Shown: piece after piece, positions 8,097 through 16,854 of the stretch
Layout of the letters: each line of letters starts with the position of its first letter
Numbering within the stretch: position 1 is the stretch's first letter
DNA from: Bermanella sp034112325
Lineage (GTDB): Bacteria; Pseudomonadota; Gammaproteobacteria; Pseudomonadales; Oceanobacteraceae
NCBI GenBank assembly: GCA_034112325.1
Contig: JAWUVO010000108.1
Coordinates: 3,724-67,723 of the forward strand
Direction of reading: 5' to 3'
Length of the DNA stretch: 64,000 nt
Program-made: the position numbers and the translations under genes
Notes under the pieces: model-generated
Told to the model about the DNA's origin: nothing
Database searches by the model: none
The model's input: only the letters and a program-made list of their open reading frames with translations

Positions 8097-11069
8097 ATGA
8101 GTATTTTGAGTTTTATAAAAAATTACAAAGCGTTAATGGTGTTAACCAGTTTTTTACTAGTGGGTTGTGGCGAAGAGCTGCAAGGATCTAGTGATCAAAA
8201 TGCTATAACGAGTGGAACACCATTTGCCTACGTTGCTAGAGATATTGGCAATGATGCGAATAAGTGGTCAATAAATTCACAAGCACCGGATACATTCAAC
8301 CCGGGTGCGCGTCTATATGTCCGTGACGGTATAAGCTCTGAAGCTAATGATAGTGAAATTTTAGCTGAACTGTTTGCAGGCAATGCTTACGATGCCAAAG
8401 ACCTAAATGTATCAAGCGACGGAGAATTATTAGTATTTAGTGCTCGCAACAGCGTTCAGTCGGACACTTGGAATATATATGAATACAACTTCTCTAACGG
8501 TTCTTTAAAGCGTGTTTTAGCCGACGATTCAGTTGCAAATTCTGGTAATGATACCAGCGCAACTTATACCAATGATAACTTAATTATATTTTCATCTGAC
8601 CGTGGTCAAGCCAACGCGCTTTTTACCATCAATCGTGATGGTACAAATCTTCAGCAAGTTACCCAAACAACTAACAGCGATATTCAAGCCACAAGCCTGA
8701 AAGATGGTCATGTGGCTTTTGTACGATTAGGTGAAAATGCATCATCTCGCGTTGTTAATGGTAAAGAAGTATCTACCGATTCTTTTGACGTTTATCGCAT
8801 GGCTCCAAATGGTGAGAACTTACAAACACTATTTGACGTTAGTAGTCTGACTTCTGATGCTAATGTGCAGTTAGACGATGTGATCCAGGGCGCTGATGGT
8901 TATATGTTAGCCATAATTAAAAATAAGCTTAACCCATTAATGGGTGGTGATATCGTTCAGTTAAGAGGCCCGAAAGCCGATAGAAATGCAGTGACTGCAA
9001 ACTCAGCGATATATGAAAGTGTTCAGCCAAGACTGTTAGCAGGTGGTGGTCACTATACGAGTGAAAATGCGGCATCAACAAAAGGGTTTTATAGTGATTT
9101 TTGGCCATATCGTGACGGTACTAATCGTATGTTGGTTAGCTGGACTCAGTGTCTAAAGCAGACCGACGGGGTGTACAGAAACTGCGAAGCTAATGACAGC
9201 TTAGACGGAGTGGACCCGCGTTATGGGATCTGGGTATTAGACATAGAAAATAATACTAGAATGCCTATCTTACAAGCCCGTGAAAACCGAGTGTATACTG
9301 AGATTGCGTTATCGTTTCCGAATCTAGGTGAAACGTTGAGCTTCGATGATCCAGATCCAGTTGACCCAACAGATCCAGTTGACCCAACAGATCCAGTTGA
9401 CCCAACAGATCCAACAGATCCAACAGATCCAACAGATCCAGTTGATCCAACAGATCCAACAGATCCAACAGATCCAACAGATCCAGTTGATCCAACAGAT
9501 CCAGTTGATCCAACAGATCCAACAGATCCAACAGATCCAACAGACCCAACAGATCCAACAGATCCAACAGATCCAACAGATCCGACTGATCCGACTGATC
9601 CTACAGATCCGACTGATCCAATAAACAATGCGCCGACTGCTAATGCGGGTGTGGATGTTAAGAAAGCTGTGGGTGAAACAGTTCTACTTGATGGTAGTGC
9701 CAGTTCAGATCCAGACTTCGATACCCTTACTTATAGCTGGAGAGTTATCAGTTCACCAGTAGAAAGTAACATTAATATCCTAACTGACCCGACAGCAGAA
9801 CAACCTACTTTGACATTAATTGAGAAAGGTTTTTATGTCATTGAACTAACGGTTAATGATGGCAATATTAACAGTGCGCCAGACACAGTTATGATAGAAG
9901 CGTTTGCAAATGAGCAGGCGTGTGTATCAGGCAAAAAGCTCTCAATTTGGGCGGCCATTGAAAGCGAAGGCAATCCAAATAAACTGATTAAAGATGCATT
10001 CTTAGGAAATATCACTTCATTCCAAGGGGTAAATACACCAGATGCTAGCTATGACTACTATAGTTATTCAGCGCACCCAACGTATGTGGAAGATGCATTT
10101 AATGATGCGCTTCCACAGCCGAAGGATAGCTCTGCTCACATCTTCTTTTACGAGTCAAAGGCAGAGCATCAAGCCCTTTCATACAGTAATAACTCTGCAA
10201 TTAAAACCCGCGGGTCAATCGATGACGGCGACCTTTTCCTATACTTCTTTTTTAACAAAGATGCCGCTGGGCAAAGTGATAATAAGGTCTACTTCGAGGT
10301 ATTTGCAGACAATAACCTTGATGAAGCAGGCGTCCCGGTGGACCAAGTTATTCTAGCGGATGATGGCCAGGAGTTGGTATCAGTGAGTTCAGATGAATCT
10401 GGTCAGCATTACATCGGTGATTACCAATATTGGTACAACACAGATGGTGGTGTTATTGGGCCGTTCCGTGGCGAAGAGTTTACCATCGCGGTACGCGCTA
10501 CGTCGCAAAGCCCTGTAGGGGAAGATTTAACGGGAGCTAGCTTCTTTTCTCGAGAAGGGACTGAATATAACTTTTTCAAAGACCCTAAAATCACCTCATT
10601 TATAGTGACTTACAAAGAAGAGCAGTTTTGTGATGACCTAGATCCAGCAGATCCAGCAGATCCAGCAGATCCATTAGATCCAGCGGATACAACAGATACT
10701 GTTGGTGACCCAGATGGTCAGTGTCATGGTAAGGGTTATTATAAAAATCATAACCGCTTTGCTGCCAACGATGCTAAAAACTCTCCATGGCCGATCCATG
10801 AAAACACGGCCATGTGTGGTACAACTTGGTATCAAGCTATTAATCAGCCAGCGCATGGCGATGCATGGAATATTTTAGGTATGCATTTTGTCACTACAAA
10901 ATTAAATGAAGCCAATCTAGGTTCAGTGCCTCAGTCTATTGCTGATAAGTTATTTCGAGCTCAGACATTATTGGCTAGCTGTTCGATAAGTGATGCAGAT
11001 CGAGAATTTGCTTTAGAACTTAAAGATGACATTGAACGCTTTAACGAATCGGGCTGTGTAGCAGAGTAA
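8097..11069 (+). CDS. Multidomain surface lipoprotein: propeller-like N-terminus, Asp-Pro-Thr repeat linker, PKD/REJ-like domain
   Basis: 990 residues with signal peptide and lipobox (Leu-Leu-Val-Gly-Cys). Residues about 30-415 contain TolB/PD40-like strands (FSSDRGQANALFTINRDGTN), so probably a beta-propeller. Residues about 418-508 are a low-complexity DPT/DPV linker coded by a 9-bp DNA repeat. About 510-605 is a PKD/REJ-like beta domain (ANAGVDVKKAVGETVLLDG, then ASSDPDFDTLTYSW). An unassigned domain and a second short DPA linker (about 849-864) follow. The C-terminal part has a Cys-His-Gly-Lys-Gly-Tyr-Tyr motif and spaced Cys. The repeat linkers look like spacers that hold outer domains away from the membrane. 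Its place right after the energised operon hints at a shared role, which is unproven because a terminator lies between. Confidence 0.85.
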   Translation: MSILSFIKNYKALMVLTSFLLVGCGEELQGSSDQNAITSGTPFAYVARDIGNDANKWSINSQAPDTFNPGARLYVRDGISSEANDSEILAELFAGNAYDAKDLNVSSDGELLVFSARNSVQSDTWNIYEYNFSNGSLKRVLADDSVANSGNDTSATYTNDNLIIFSSDRGQANALFTINRDGTNLQQVTQTTNSDIQATSLKDGHVAFVRLGENASSRVVNGKEVSTDSFDVYRMAPNGENLQTLFDVSSLTSDANVQLDDVIQGADGYMLAIIKNKLNPLMGGDIVQLRGPKADRNAVTANSAIYESVQPRLLAGGGHYTSENAASTKGFYSDFWPYRDGTNRMLVSWTQCLKQTDGVYRNCEANDSLDGVDPRYGIWVLDIENNTRMPILQARENRVYTEIALSFPNLGETLSFDDPDPVDPTDPVDPTDPVDPTDPTDPTDPTDPVDPTDPTDPTDPTDPVDPTDPVDPTDPTDPTDPTDPTDPTDPTDPTDPTDPTDPTDPTDPINNAPTANAGVDVKKAVGETVLLDGSASSDPDFDTLTYSWRVISSPVESNINILTDPTAEQPTLTLIEKGFYVIELTVNDGNINSAPDTVMIEAFANEQACVSGKKLSIWAAIESEGNPNKLIKDAFLGNITSFQGVNTPDASYDYYSYSAHPTYVEDAFNDALPQPKDSSAHIFFYESKAEHQALSYSNNSAIKTRGSIDDGDLFLYFFFNKDAAGQSDNKVYFEVFADNNLDEAGVPVDQVILADDGQELVSVSSDESGQHYIGDYQYWYNTDGGVIGPFRGEEFTIAVRATSQSPVGEDLTGASFFSREGTEYNFFKDPKITSFIVTYKEEQFCDDLDPADPADPADPLDPADTTDTVGDPDGQCHGKGYYKNHNRFAANDAKNSPWPIHENTAMCGTTWYQAINQPAHGDAWNILGMHFVTTKLNEANLGSVPQSIADKLFRAQTLLASCSISDADREFALELKDDIERFNESGCVAE
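9348..9620 (+). repeat. 9-bp tandem repeat (GATCCAACA / GATCCAGTT) coding Asp-Pro-Thr/Val
   Basis: About thirty head-to-tail 9-base units, mostly GATCCAACA with interspersed GATCCAGTT and GACCCAACA, turning to GATCCGACT at the 3' end. Because 9 is a multiple of 3, all copy-number changes keep the reading frame; five of six frames happen to be open, so reverse-strand ORFs here are not genes. The unit sequences are nearly identical, so copy number may vary between strains. Confidence 0.95.
10641..10688 (+). repeat. Second short 9-bp tandem repeat coding Asp-Pro-Ala
   Basis: Five 9-base units, three of them identical GATCCAGCA, then GATCCATTA and GATCCAGCG, coding DPADPADPADPLDPA. It is a second, shorter linker in the same lipoprotein and separates the unassigned beta-rich region from the Cys-containing C-terminal part. 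Confidence 0.9.
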
Positions 11070-11153
11070 CCGAGCCAGATGGATCTGTTATTGCTGAATA
11101 GATAGACCCAGTTGTAATTTTAAAACATTCATTGCAAATGACTTAACGTCTTT

Positions 11154-11188
11154 AAACCCGCCGGCCCCTTTGCTTGCGGGTTTTTTTT
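11154..11188 (+). terminator. Rho-independent terminator after the DPT-repeat lipoprotein
   Basis: Arms AAACCCGC (11154-11161) and GCGGGTTT (11176-11183) pair perfectly and run into eight T. It lies 85 bases after the lipoprotein stop codon. Confidence 0.85.
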
Positions 11189-11268
11189 CGCTTGTCGCTT
11201 CTCAGTAACCCAGTATTATATAGTCATATAGTTAGTATTTTTAAATCTACAAACAAAAGAACCTATTC

Positions 11269-11883
11269 ATGCGCGCAGACTCTTTAATTATTCTTGATTT
11301 TGAAACCACAGGCCTATCTCCTGACATGGGTGACCGTGCTATCGAAATTGGTGCTGTTAAGCTAGAAAATGGCGAGGTAGTAGAGCGTTTCCAAGAGCTA
11401 ATGAATCCAGGTCAGCGAATCAGTGGATTCATTGAAGACTACACAAGCATCACCAACAAAATGCTAGCCGATGCTGATACCTGTGAAAACGTAATGAATC
11501 GATTTGCAGACTTTATCTCTGGCAGTAACTTAATTGCTCATAATGCATCGTTTGATAAGCGTTTTTTAGACGCCGAATTGGCTCGAATACCAAGAACCTA
11601 TAGTGGTGATTTTTCTTGCTCGTTATTGGTCTCTCGTCGTGTTTTTCAAGATGCTCCCAGTCATAAGCTAGGTCGTTTAGTCGAATACTCTCGTATTCCT
11701 AGTCAGGGTGGTTTTCACCGAGCGTTGTACGATTCAGAAATGACGGCCAAAGTATGGATGGCCATTCTTGAAAACATCGGAGAGCGTTACAATGCATTCG
11801 ATCTTAGCTTTGAACAAATTAAAAAATTAACCAAAACACCCAAAAAGTCAGTGGATAAATTATTAGCAAGTTGGAGCCAATAA
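11269..11883 (+). CDS. DnaQ-family DEDDh 3'-5' exonuclease
   Basis: 204 residues, with all exonuclease motifs. Exo I is DFETTG (Asp10, Glu12), Exo II is NASFDKRF (Asp96), and Exo III is GGFHRALYDSEM (His150, Asp155), so it is of the DEDDh type. The length and the single domain match stand-alone DnaQ-like proteins rather than the polymerase III epsilon subunit, which is longer and carries a clamp- and polymerase-binding tail. It is likely a two-metal nuclease acting on DNA or RNA 3' ends; the substrate cannot be told from sequence. No strong ribosome binding site is visible. It stands alone, 41 bases before the MORN protein gene. Confidence 0.9.
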   Translation: MRADSLIILDFETTGLSPDMGDRAIEIGAVKLENGEVVERFQELMNPGQRISGFIEDYTSITNKMLADADTCENVMNRFADFISGSNLIAHNASFDKRFLDAELARIPRTYSGDFSCSLLVSRRVFQDAPSHKLGRLVEYSRIPSQGGFHRALYDSEMTAKVWMAILENIGERYNAFDLSFEQIKKLTKTPKKSVDKLLASWSQ

Positions 11884-11924
11884 GTGACTAATATTAATGC
11901 GCAGTGCTGCAAGGAATGCATTTA

Positions 11925-13850
11925 ATGAAAAAAATTATATTTAGTTTATTCGTTGGTTTTATCGCTGGCGGTATATTGCTTAATCAAGTGACATTTCAAA
12001 AAATCACCTCTTCACCAGTGGCGACAATGGTAGATGGAGGAAAATATTTTGGCAGCCTAAAAGATGGCAAGCTACATGGGCAGGGTGAGGTACATTGGGG
12101 TAATGGTACCCTTTACAGAGGGATGTTTTTAGAGGGCTTGTTTGACGGAGAAGGGTATTTAACCTTTGCTGACGGTGCGGCTTATACTGGCGAATTTAAA
12201 CAAGGTAAAATTAGTGGCAAGGGCATATTCAACATTGATAAGGATATTGTTAAAGAGGGTATATTTGTAAATTCACTGCTACAGGGCGAGGGAAAGTACC
12301 GCGATTCATTTAGTCAGTATGTGGGAGCATTCAGTAAAGGTAAGTATCACGGCGAAGGCTTTTTACAATTAACATCGGGTGCATCTTACAGTGGGGCTTT
12401 TTACAACGGTAATTATCATGGCATAGGCATGTTTATAGATGAATCTGAAAACGAATACGTAGGACAATTTATTGATGGCTTGTTTACAGGCGAAGGAGTA
12501 TTTAAGTCTGCGCAAGGTGAGATTTATCGTGGTGGATTTGAAAATTGGCGTTACCAAGGAAAAGGGAATTATACAGATGGTGAAGGGAATCAGTTCATAG
12601 GTGTGTTTATTGATGGTTCGTTTACAGGTGAAGGTGTATTCAAATCTGCGGATGGTGAAAGTTATAGTGGCGAGTTTAAAGATTGGGATTTTGAAGGTAA
12701 AGGAGAGTATAAAGACAGTGAAGGCAATCAATATATAGGTCAGTTTGTTGATGGTTCGCTTACAGGTGAAGGTGTATTTAAGTCTGCGGGTGGCCACATT
12801 TATCGTGGAGAATTTAAAAACTGGAGGCTCCATGGTAAAGGTGAATATATTGGTAGCGATGGCGAGCATTATGAAGGCGAGTTCAAGCGCTGGAAATATG
12901 ATGGCATAGGCGAGTATACCAATGATAAGGGTGATACTTATATTGGAGAGTTTGAAAATGGTCTTTATCATGGTAATGGAATTATGGTTTATGCCGTTGC
13001 ATTAGATGGAGTTAAAAAAGTAGACGGAAGCTGGAGTTGGGGTGATTTAATCACAGATAAAAATAGACCTGAACTATTGTCAGATAATGATTTTCATGAA
13101 TTAGTTTTATACAATCAGTCACATTTGTTAGAAAAAAATTGGGCACAGCTACAAGAAAATAATACTGATAAAATAGATCTTTATTTACTGTCAATTGCAG
13201 GAGACGGCAGTCAAGGTGTATTTAGGCGTGAGTCTGATTCATTACAGAAATATTTTGATGCAGAACTGAATACTCAAGGTAAATCTATGCAGCTGGTAAA
13301 TAGCCGGCTGACAGCAAATAAAATTCCGTTAGCAACAAAAACCAGTATACAGAAGTCTTTAGATGCTATATCTAAAAAAATGGATACACAGCAAGATATA
13401 TTATTTTTATATCTTACAAGTCATGGCTCAAAAGAACATGAGCTATATTTAAATAATAATCGGATGAAATTTAACGATTTAAGCGCAAAAGATTTGGCTA
13501 GTTACTTAAAGTCGTCTGGAATTAAATGGAAAGTAGTAGTAGTTTCGTCATGTTATTCGGGTGGTTATATCGATCATTTAGCGGATGAGAATACGCTGAT
13601 AATTACCTCTTCGGCAGCTGATCGTACATCGTTTGGTTGTGAGAGTAATAATGATTTCACCTATTTTGGCAAAGCATTTATTGAGTCTGGACTCCCTTTA
13701 TCTAATAGCTTTTCAGATGCTTTTGAGTTGGCAGTAGAGCAGGTCTCAAAGCAAGAGATGGCAGATGAGTTAGAACAATCTCAACCAAAAATACATCAAC
13801 CAAAAGCGATTTTAAATCATTTGAAAAAGTGGCGTAAAAGCCTAAATTAA
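11925..13850 (+). CDS. MORN-repeat protein fused to a C13/caspase-like peptidase domain
   Basis: 641 residues from ATG 11925 (AAGGA at 11911-11915 is 9 bases away; an upstream GTG at 11904 is less likely). An N-terminal hydrophobic helix (about 2-22) is a signal or anchor. Residues about 40-350 hold roughly fourteen MORN units (pattern G-x-Y-x-G-x-F-x-x-G-x-x-x-G-x-G). The C-terminal 220 residues have the clan CD protease layout: beta strand LFLYLTSHGS with His500, then VVVVSSCYSGG with Cys543, then ITSSAADRTSFGC. This resembles the C13 (legumain) and caspase families, and both catalytic residues are present. MORN blocks usually bind lipids or proteins. Likely a membrane-tethered periplasmic or surface protease; substrate unknown. 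Confidence 0.85.
   Translation: MKKIIFSLFVGFIAGGILLNQVTFQKITSSPVATMVDGGKYFGSLKDGKLHGQGEVHWGNGTLYRGMFLEGLFDGEGYLTFADGAAYTGEFKQGKISGKGIFNIDKDIVKEGIFVNSLLQGEGKYRDSFSQYVGAFSKGKYHGEGFLQLTSGASYSGAFYNGNYHGIGMFIDESENEYVGQFIDGLFTGEGVFKSAQGEIYRGGFENWRYQGKGNYTDGEGNQFIGVFIDGSFTGEGVFKSADGESYSGEFKDWDFEGKGEYKDSEGNQYIGQFVDGSLTGEGVFKSAGGHIYRGEFKNWRLHGKGEYIGSDGEHYEGEFKRWKYDGIGEYTNDKGDTYIGEFENGLYHGNGIMVYAVALDGVKKVDGSWSWGDLITDKNRPELLSDNDFHELVLYNQSHLLEKNWAQLQENNTDKIDLYLLSIAGDGSQGVFRRESDSLQKYFDAELNTQGKSMQLVNSRLTANKIPLATKTSIQKSLDAISKKMDTQQDILFLYLTSHGSKEHELYLNNNRMKFNDLSAKDLASYLKSSGIKWKVVVVSSCYSGGYIDHLADENTLIITSSAADRTSFGCESNNDFTYFGKAFIESGLPLSNSFSDAFELAVEQVSKQEMADELEQSQPKIHQPKAILNHLKKWRKSLN
12483..12896 (+). repeat. 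138-bp tandem super-repeat within the MORN region
   Basis: The core TTTACAGGTGAAGGTGTATT recurs at 12483, 12621 and 12759, exactly 138 bases apart, with surrounding sequence also similar. That is 46 residues, two MORN units, duplicated at least twice. DNA-level similarity well above that of the flanking MORN units points to recent expansion. The third copy decays towards about 12896. Confidence 0.8.
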
Positions 13851-13909
13851 CTTTCAATCAAATAAATATATAGAGTCAATTAGCGCTGCAGTGCTTAAAA
13901 TACTAACCT

Positions 13910-15286
13910 TTAAGAGTTTTTTAATAAAGATCCCAAGATCCTAGTTAAATCATTCAGAGTACTGCAGGCCTCAACCTTTGAGCAGTAGGGTCTATACTCG
14001 CTCATTATAGAGTCTCCACTGTCCCAGTTATAGCGACCTTCAGGGTTAAGCCAAATAACTCGCTTACTACGCTGGTACACCTCTTTCCAAACCTGAGTTT
14101 GCCCTAAGCCATTATTGTTTCGAGCATCACCCAGCATGATGACGGTAGTTTTATTATCGATATCATTGATTGCCATATCTTTAAAGTCTAACAGGGCACG
14201 ACCATAATCTGTGGGCATGTTAGCCCAGTTATTCATAATTTTGGTTAACGCATCTTCTATGGTTTGTTTATCAAAACTTTCAGTGACTTCGGCCATGCTA
14301 GATGCAAAGACAAATGAACGAACTTTTGGAAGTACATCTTGCAGACTATATAAAAACATTAATAAAAATCTCGAAACTTTACTAACCGACCCGCTTACAT
14401 CACAAATTACCATAACCTTAGGACGTTCAATACGAGTAGATTTCCATTTAGTGTGAAATAGAAAGCCATCGTATGCGGCATTGGCCGCTATGGTTTTTCT
14501 AACATCGAGTAATCCACGTTTTGTGACTTTGCGTCGACGACTATGCATAGTGGCTAGTTGCTTGGCTGACTTTTGTACTAATTTATTCATGTAGTGATAA
14601 TACGAAAAATCGATATTAGTTAATTTTACTTTTTGCAGCGTGTTATCTCGTAACTTAGCCCCAATATTTTTGCTGTATAAAATAAATTGAGACTCAACAT
14701 AATCTTTAACCTGTTGTCTTAAGTTATCTTGTTTATTTCTTAGCTCGGTGACAAGTTCGATATTTTTATTATCTGTTGATAGCTGTGCCAATTCCGAGTT
14801 AAGTGGCCCTTCACCTAATGATTGCATTATTCGATAGCTAGTAACGCCTTTCTGCGTAAACATTTGCATCTTAGATGCACCTGCTTGCTCTGCGGCGGCG
14901 GCAATGGCCACCTGAATGCTGTTTTGGTCATCATTAAGTAGTTGTTGCGCTAAAGAAGAAAGCGCATGTTGCGCTTCATTACTTGATTGAGGTGTTTCTA
15001 GAGTTTCAGTTCCTGTTTCAGTTCCTATTTCATGTTCATTTTCATTTTTTGGTAGGGCGTCACTTTTAAAATCTATTACAGAAAAAAACTGTTCAAATAC
15101 AACTTCATATTTGGCTTGATCTAAGCGAGTTTTTGCCAGTGTCATGGCCAAGGCCGATTTTAATAGGGCAGGGTCATGAAAACCAATAAGCCGCGCAGCA
15201 TTTAATGCATCTAGAGTTTCTGCAGGAGAAACTGGCAAACCAGAGTGTCGAAGCGCATGTATAAAATCCCCAAGCATCTTTTGCAT
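13910..15286 (-). CDS. VWA-domain protein of the CoxE type, partner of MoxR ATPase
   Basis: 458 residues. The N-terminal 200 residues are helical and polar with a Glu/Thr-rich stretch (about 80-100). The C-terminal part is a VWA domain with an intact MIDAS motif, Asp296-Val-Ser-Gly-Ser. It is placed two bases after the AAA+ ATPase gene on the same strand. MoxR-type ATPases with VWA partners (RavA/ViaA, CoxD/CoxE) act as chaperone-like systems that help assemble or insert metal into enzymes or membrane complexes. No specific client gene sits beside it, so the target is unknown. Confidence 0.88.
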   Translation of the reverse strand: MQKMLGDFIHALRHSGLPVSPAETLDALNAARLIGFHDPALLKSALAMTLAKTRLDQAKYEVVFEQFFSVIDFKSDALPKNENEHEIGTETGTETLETPQSSNEAQHALSSLAQQLLNDDQNSIQVAIAAAAEQAGASKMQMFTQKGVTSYRIMQSLGEGPLNSELAQLSTDNKNIELVTELRNKQDNLRQQVKDYVESQFILYSKNIGAKLRDNTLQKVKLTNIDFSYYHYMNKLVQKSAKQLATMHSRRRKVTKRGLLDVRKTIAANAAYDGFLFHTKWKSTRIERPKVMVICDVSGSVSKVSRFLLMFLYSLQDVLPKVRSFVFASSMAEVTESFDKQTIEDALTKIMNNWANMPTDYGRALLDFKDMAINDIDNKTTVIMLGDARNNNGLGQTQVWKEVYQRSKRVIWLNPEGRYNWDSGDSIMSEYRPYCSKVEACSTLNDLTRILGSLLKNS

Positions 15287-15288
15287 AA

Positions 15289-16230
15289 TTAAGGGCGGTT
15301 CATTTTGTTTATTAAGTTTCGAATCTCAGGTTCAACAATTTCGATGTCATCTTGAAATTTAAGTAATAAATTTAACGTCTTTTTGATCCAGTCATAATCT
15401 AATTCATTTACGTTAAGCAACAGTAATGCTCGTGCCCAATCTATGGTTTCACTGACAGCGGGTACTTTTTTCAAAGAAAGTTCACGCAGCTCTTTAACAA
15501 AGCCAACTAGTTGCTTTCTTAGGGCTGCATCCATATCAGGCACTTGCACCGAAATAATCTCTTGCTCAAGCCTAGGATCAGGGAACGGAATATATAAATG
15601 CAGGCAACGACGTTTTAATGCATCGCCCAATTCACGAGTGTTATTACTGGTTAGTATTACAATGGGTTTTGATTTTGCTTTAATAGTACCCAGTTCAGGG
15701 ATGCTCACTTGATAATCGGATAGCAGTTCTAATAAAAAGGCCTCAAATTCTTGATCGGCCTTGTCTATCTCGTCAATAAGTAAAATAGCACCGTCTTCTT
15801 CGCGAAGGGCTTGTAATAACGGACGGGGCTCTAAAAATTGCTCAGAGTAAAAAATATCACCAAATTGATGTAAGCGATCAACAGACTGGTCCAACCCCTT
15901 TGCCCCGCGCATAACATCACCAAGCTGGTCCTTTAATAGTTGGGTATATAGCAGTTGCTTACCATATTTCCATTCATAAAGGGCTTTGGCTTCATCTAAG
16001 CCTTCATAACACTGCATTCTAATTAATGGGCTGACTAAGTATTCACTTATCTTTTTTGCTAACTCTGTTTTACCTACACCGGGTGGGCCTTCTACTAGAA
16101 TAGGCTTTTGTAACTGACACGCCAAATACACCGACATAGCAATGTCGTCACTGCAAATATAGCCCAGTTTTTTAAAGCTTTTTTTGATTAACTCTGGAGA
16201 CGCAATTTTTTCGCTGTGTTTAATAATCAC
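15289..16230 (-). CDS. MoxR-family AAA+ ATPase
   Basis: 313 residues. Walker A is GPPGVGKT (48-55), Walker B is LIDEID (about 151-156), and sensor and arginine motifs follow (ILTSNNTREL, ALKRRCLHLYI). The full AAA+ module plus a small C-terminal lid matches the MoxR/CoxD length. It heads a two-gene operon with the VWA protein. The two are expected to form a complex that remodels a client protein with ATP. Divergent from the FKBP gene, with a 101-base shared upstream region. Confidence 0.93.
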   Translation of the reverse strand: MIIKHSEKIASPELIKKSFKKLGYICSDDIAMSVYLACQLQKPILVEGPPGVGKTELAKKISEYLVSPLIRMQCYEGLDEAKALYEWKYGKQLLYTQLLKDQLGDVMRGAKGLDQSVDRLHQFGDIFYSEQFLEPRPLLQALREEDGAILLIDEIDKADQEFEAFLLELLSDYQVSIPELGTIKAKSKPIVILTSNNTRELGDALKRRCLHLYIPFPDPRLEQEIISVQVPDMDAALRKQLVGFVKELRELSLKKVPAVSETIDWARALLLLNVNELDYDWIKKTLNLLLKFQDDIEIVEPEIRNLINKMNRP

Positions 16231-16331
16231 AGGGTATTCCTATTAATGTTAAAGCCATGAAAATATCAAAGGTATTCACTGTTAAGATTGGTTAGAATGG
16301 ACTTTTTAAAGCTTAAGAGGAAGGGCCGATT

Positions 16332-16799
16332 ATGCCACCACTATTTATCATCGCTGTGTTATTTGTACTAATATTTTTCTTTTGGTTACGTATACGTGGG
16401 AAAAAAGCCGCTGCCGGAGCTATATCAGCAGGCAAAGCCTTTTTAGCTAACAATAAAAATGAACAGGGTGTAAAAACCACATCATCTGGTTTGCAATACA
16501 AGGTATTAGAGCAGGGTACGGGCAGTGAGCATCCCAGTGCAAAATCCAATGTGACGGTGCATTACCACGGTACGTTGTTAGACGGCACTGTGTTTGATAG
16601 CTCGGTAGACCGTGGTCAGTCTATTAGCTTTGGCTTGAATCAAGTTATACCTGGCTGGACAGAAGGTGTTCAGCTTATGGTTGTTGGTGAAAAAACACGT
16701 TTTTATATTCCTAGTAACCTAGCATACGGTAATCGTGCAGCGGGTGCCATTAAGCCTGGTTCTACACTGATATTTGATGTTGAATTAATTTCTTTTTAA
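16332..16799 (+). CDS. FKBP-type peptidyl-prolyl cis-trans isomerase with N-terminal anchor
   Basis: 155 residues. An N-terminal hydrophobic helix (about 3-20) followed by Arg/Lys is a membrane anchor with the rest facing the cytoplasm or periplasm; the orientation is not clear. The C-terminal 105 residues are one FKBP domain: VTVHYHGTLLDGTVFDSS, VIPGWTEGVQLM, and the YIPSNLAYGNRA stretch typical of FkpA/FklB types. It lacks the long dimerisation arm of FkpA. Purine-rich AGAGGAAGGG at 16316-16325 is the ribosome binding site. Single gene, no operon partner. Confidence 0.93.
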   Translation: MPPLFIIAVLFVLIFFFWLRIRGKKAAAGAISAGKAFLANNKNEQGVKTTSSGLQYKVLEQGTGSEHPSAKSNVTVHYHGTLLDGTVFDSSVDRGQSISFGLNQVIPGWTEGVQLMVVGEKTRFYIPSNLAYGNRAAGAIKPGSTLIFDVELISF

Positions 16800-16854
16800 C
16801 ATACTTACTGATTATATAAATATAAATCTAAATAGGGTGTGAAAGAATACTAAA

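Noticed and set aside
9348..9620. CRISPR-like array
   Set aside because: Units are 9 bases with no spacers, and the array lies inside a coding sequence.
9221..9628. Long reverse- and alternate-frame open frames across the Asp-Pro-Thr repeat
   Set aside because: They are a by-product of the 9-bp repeat, have no ribosome binding sites and repetitive Gly-Ser-Val or Leu-Leu-Asp translation; only the forward lipoprotein frame is supported.
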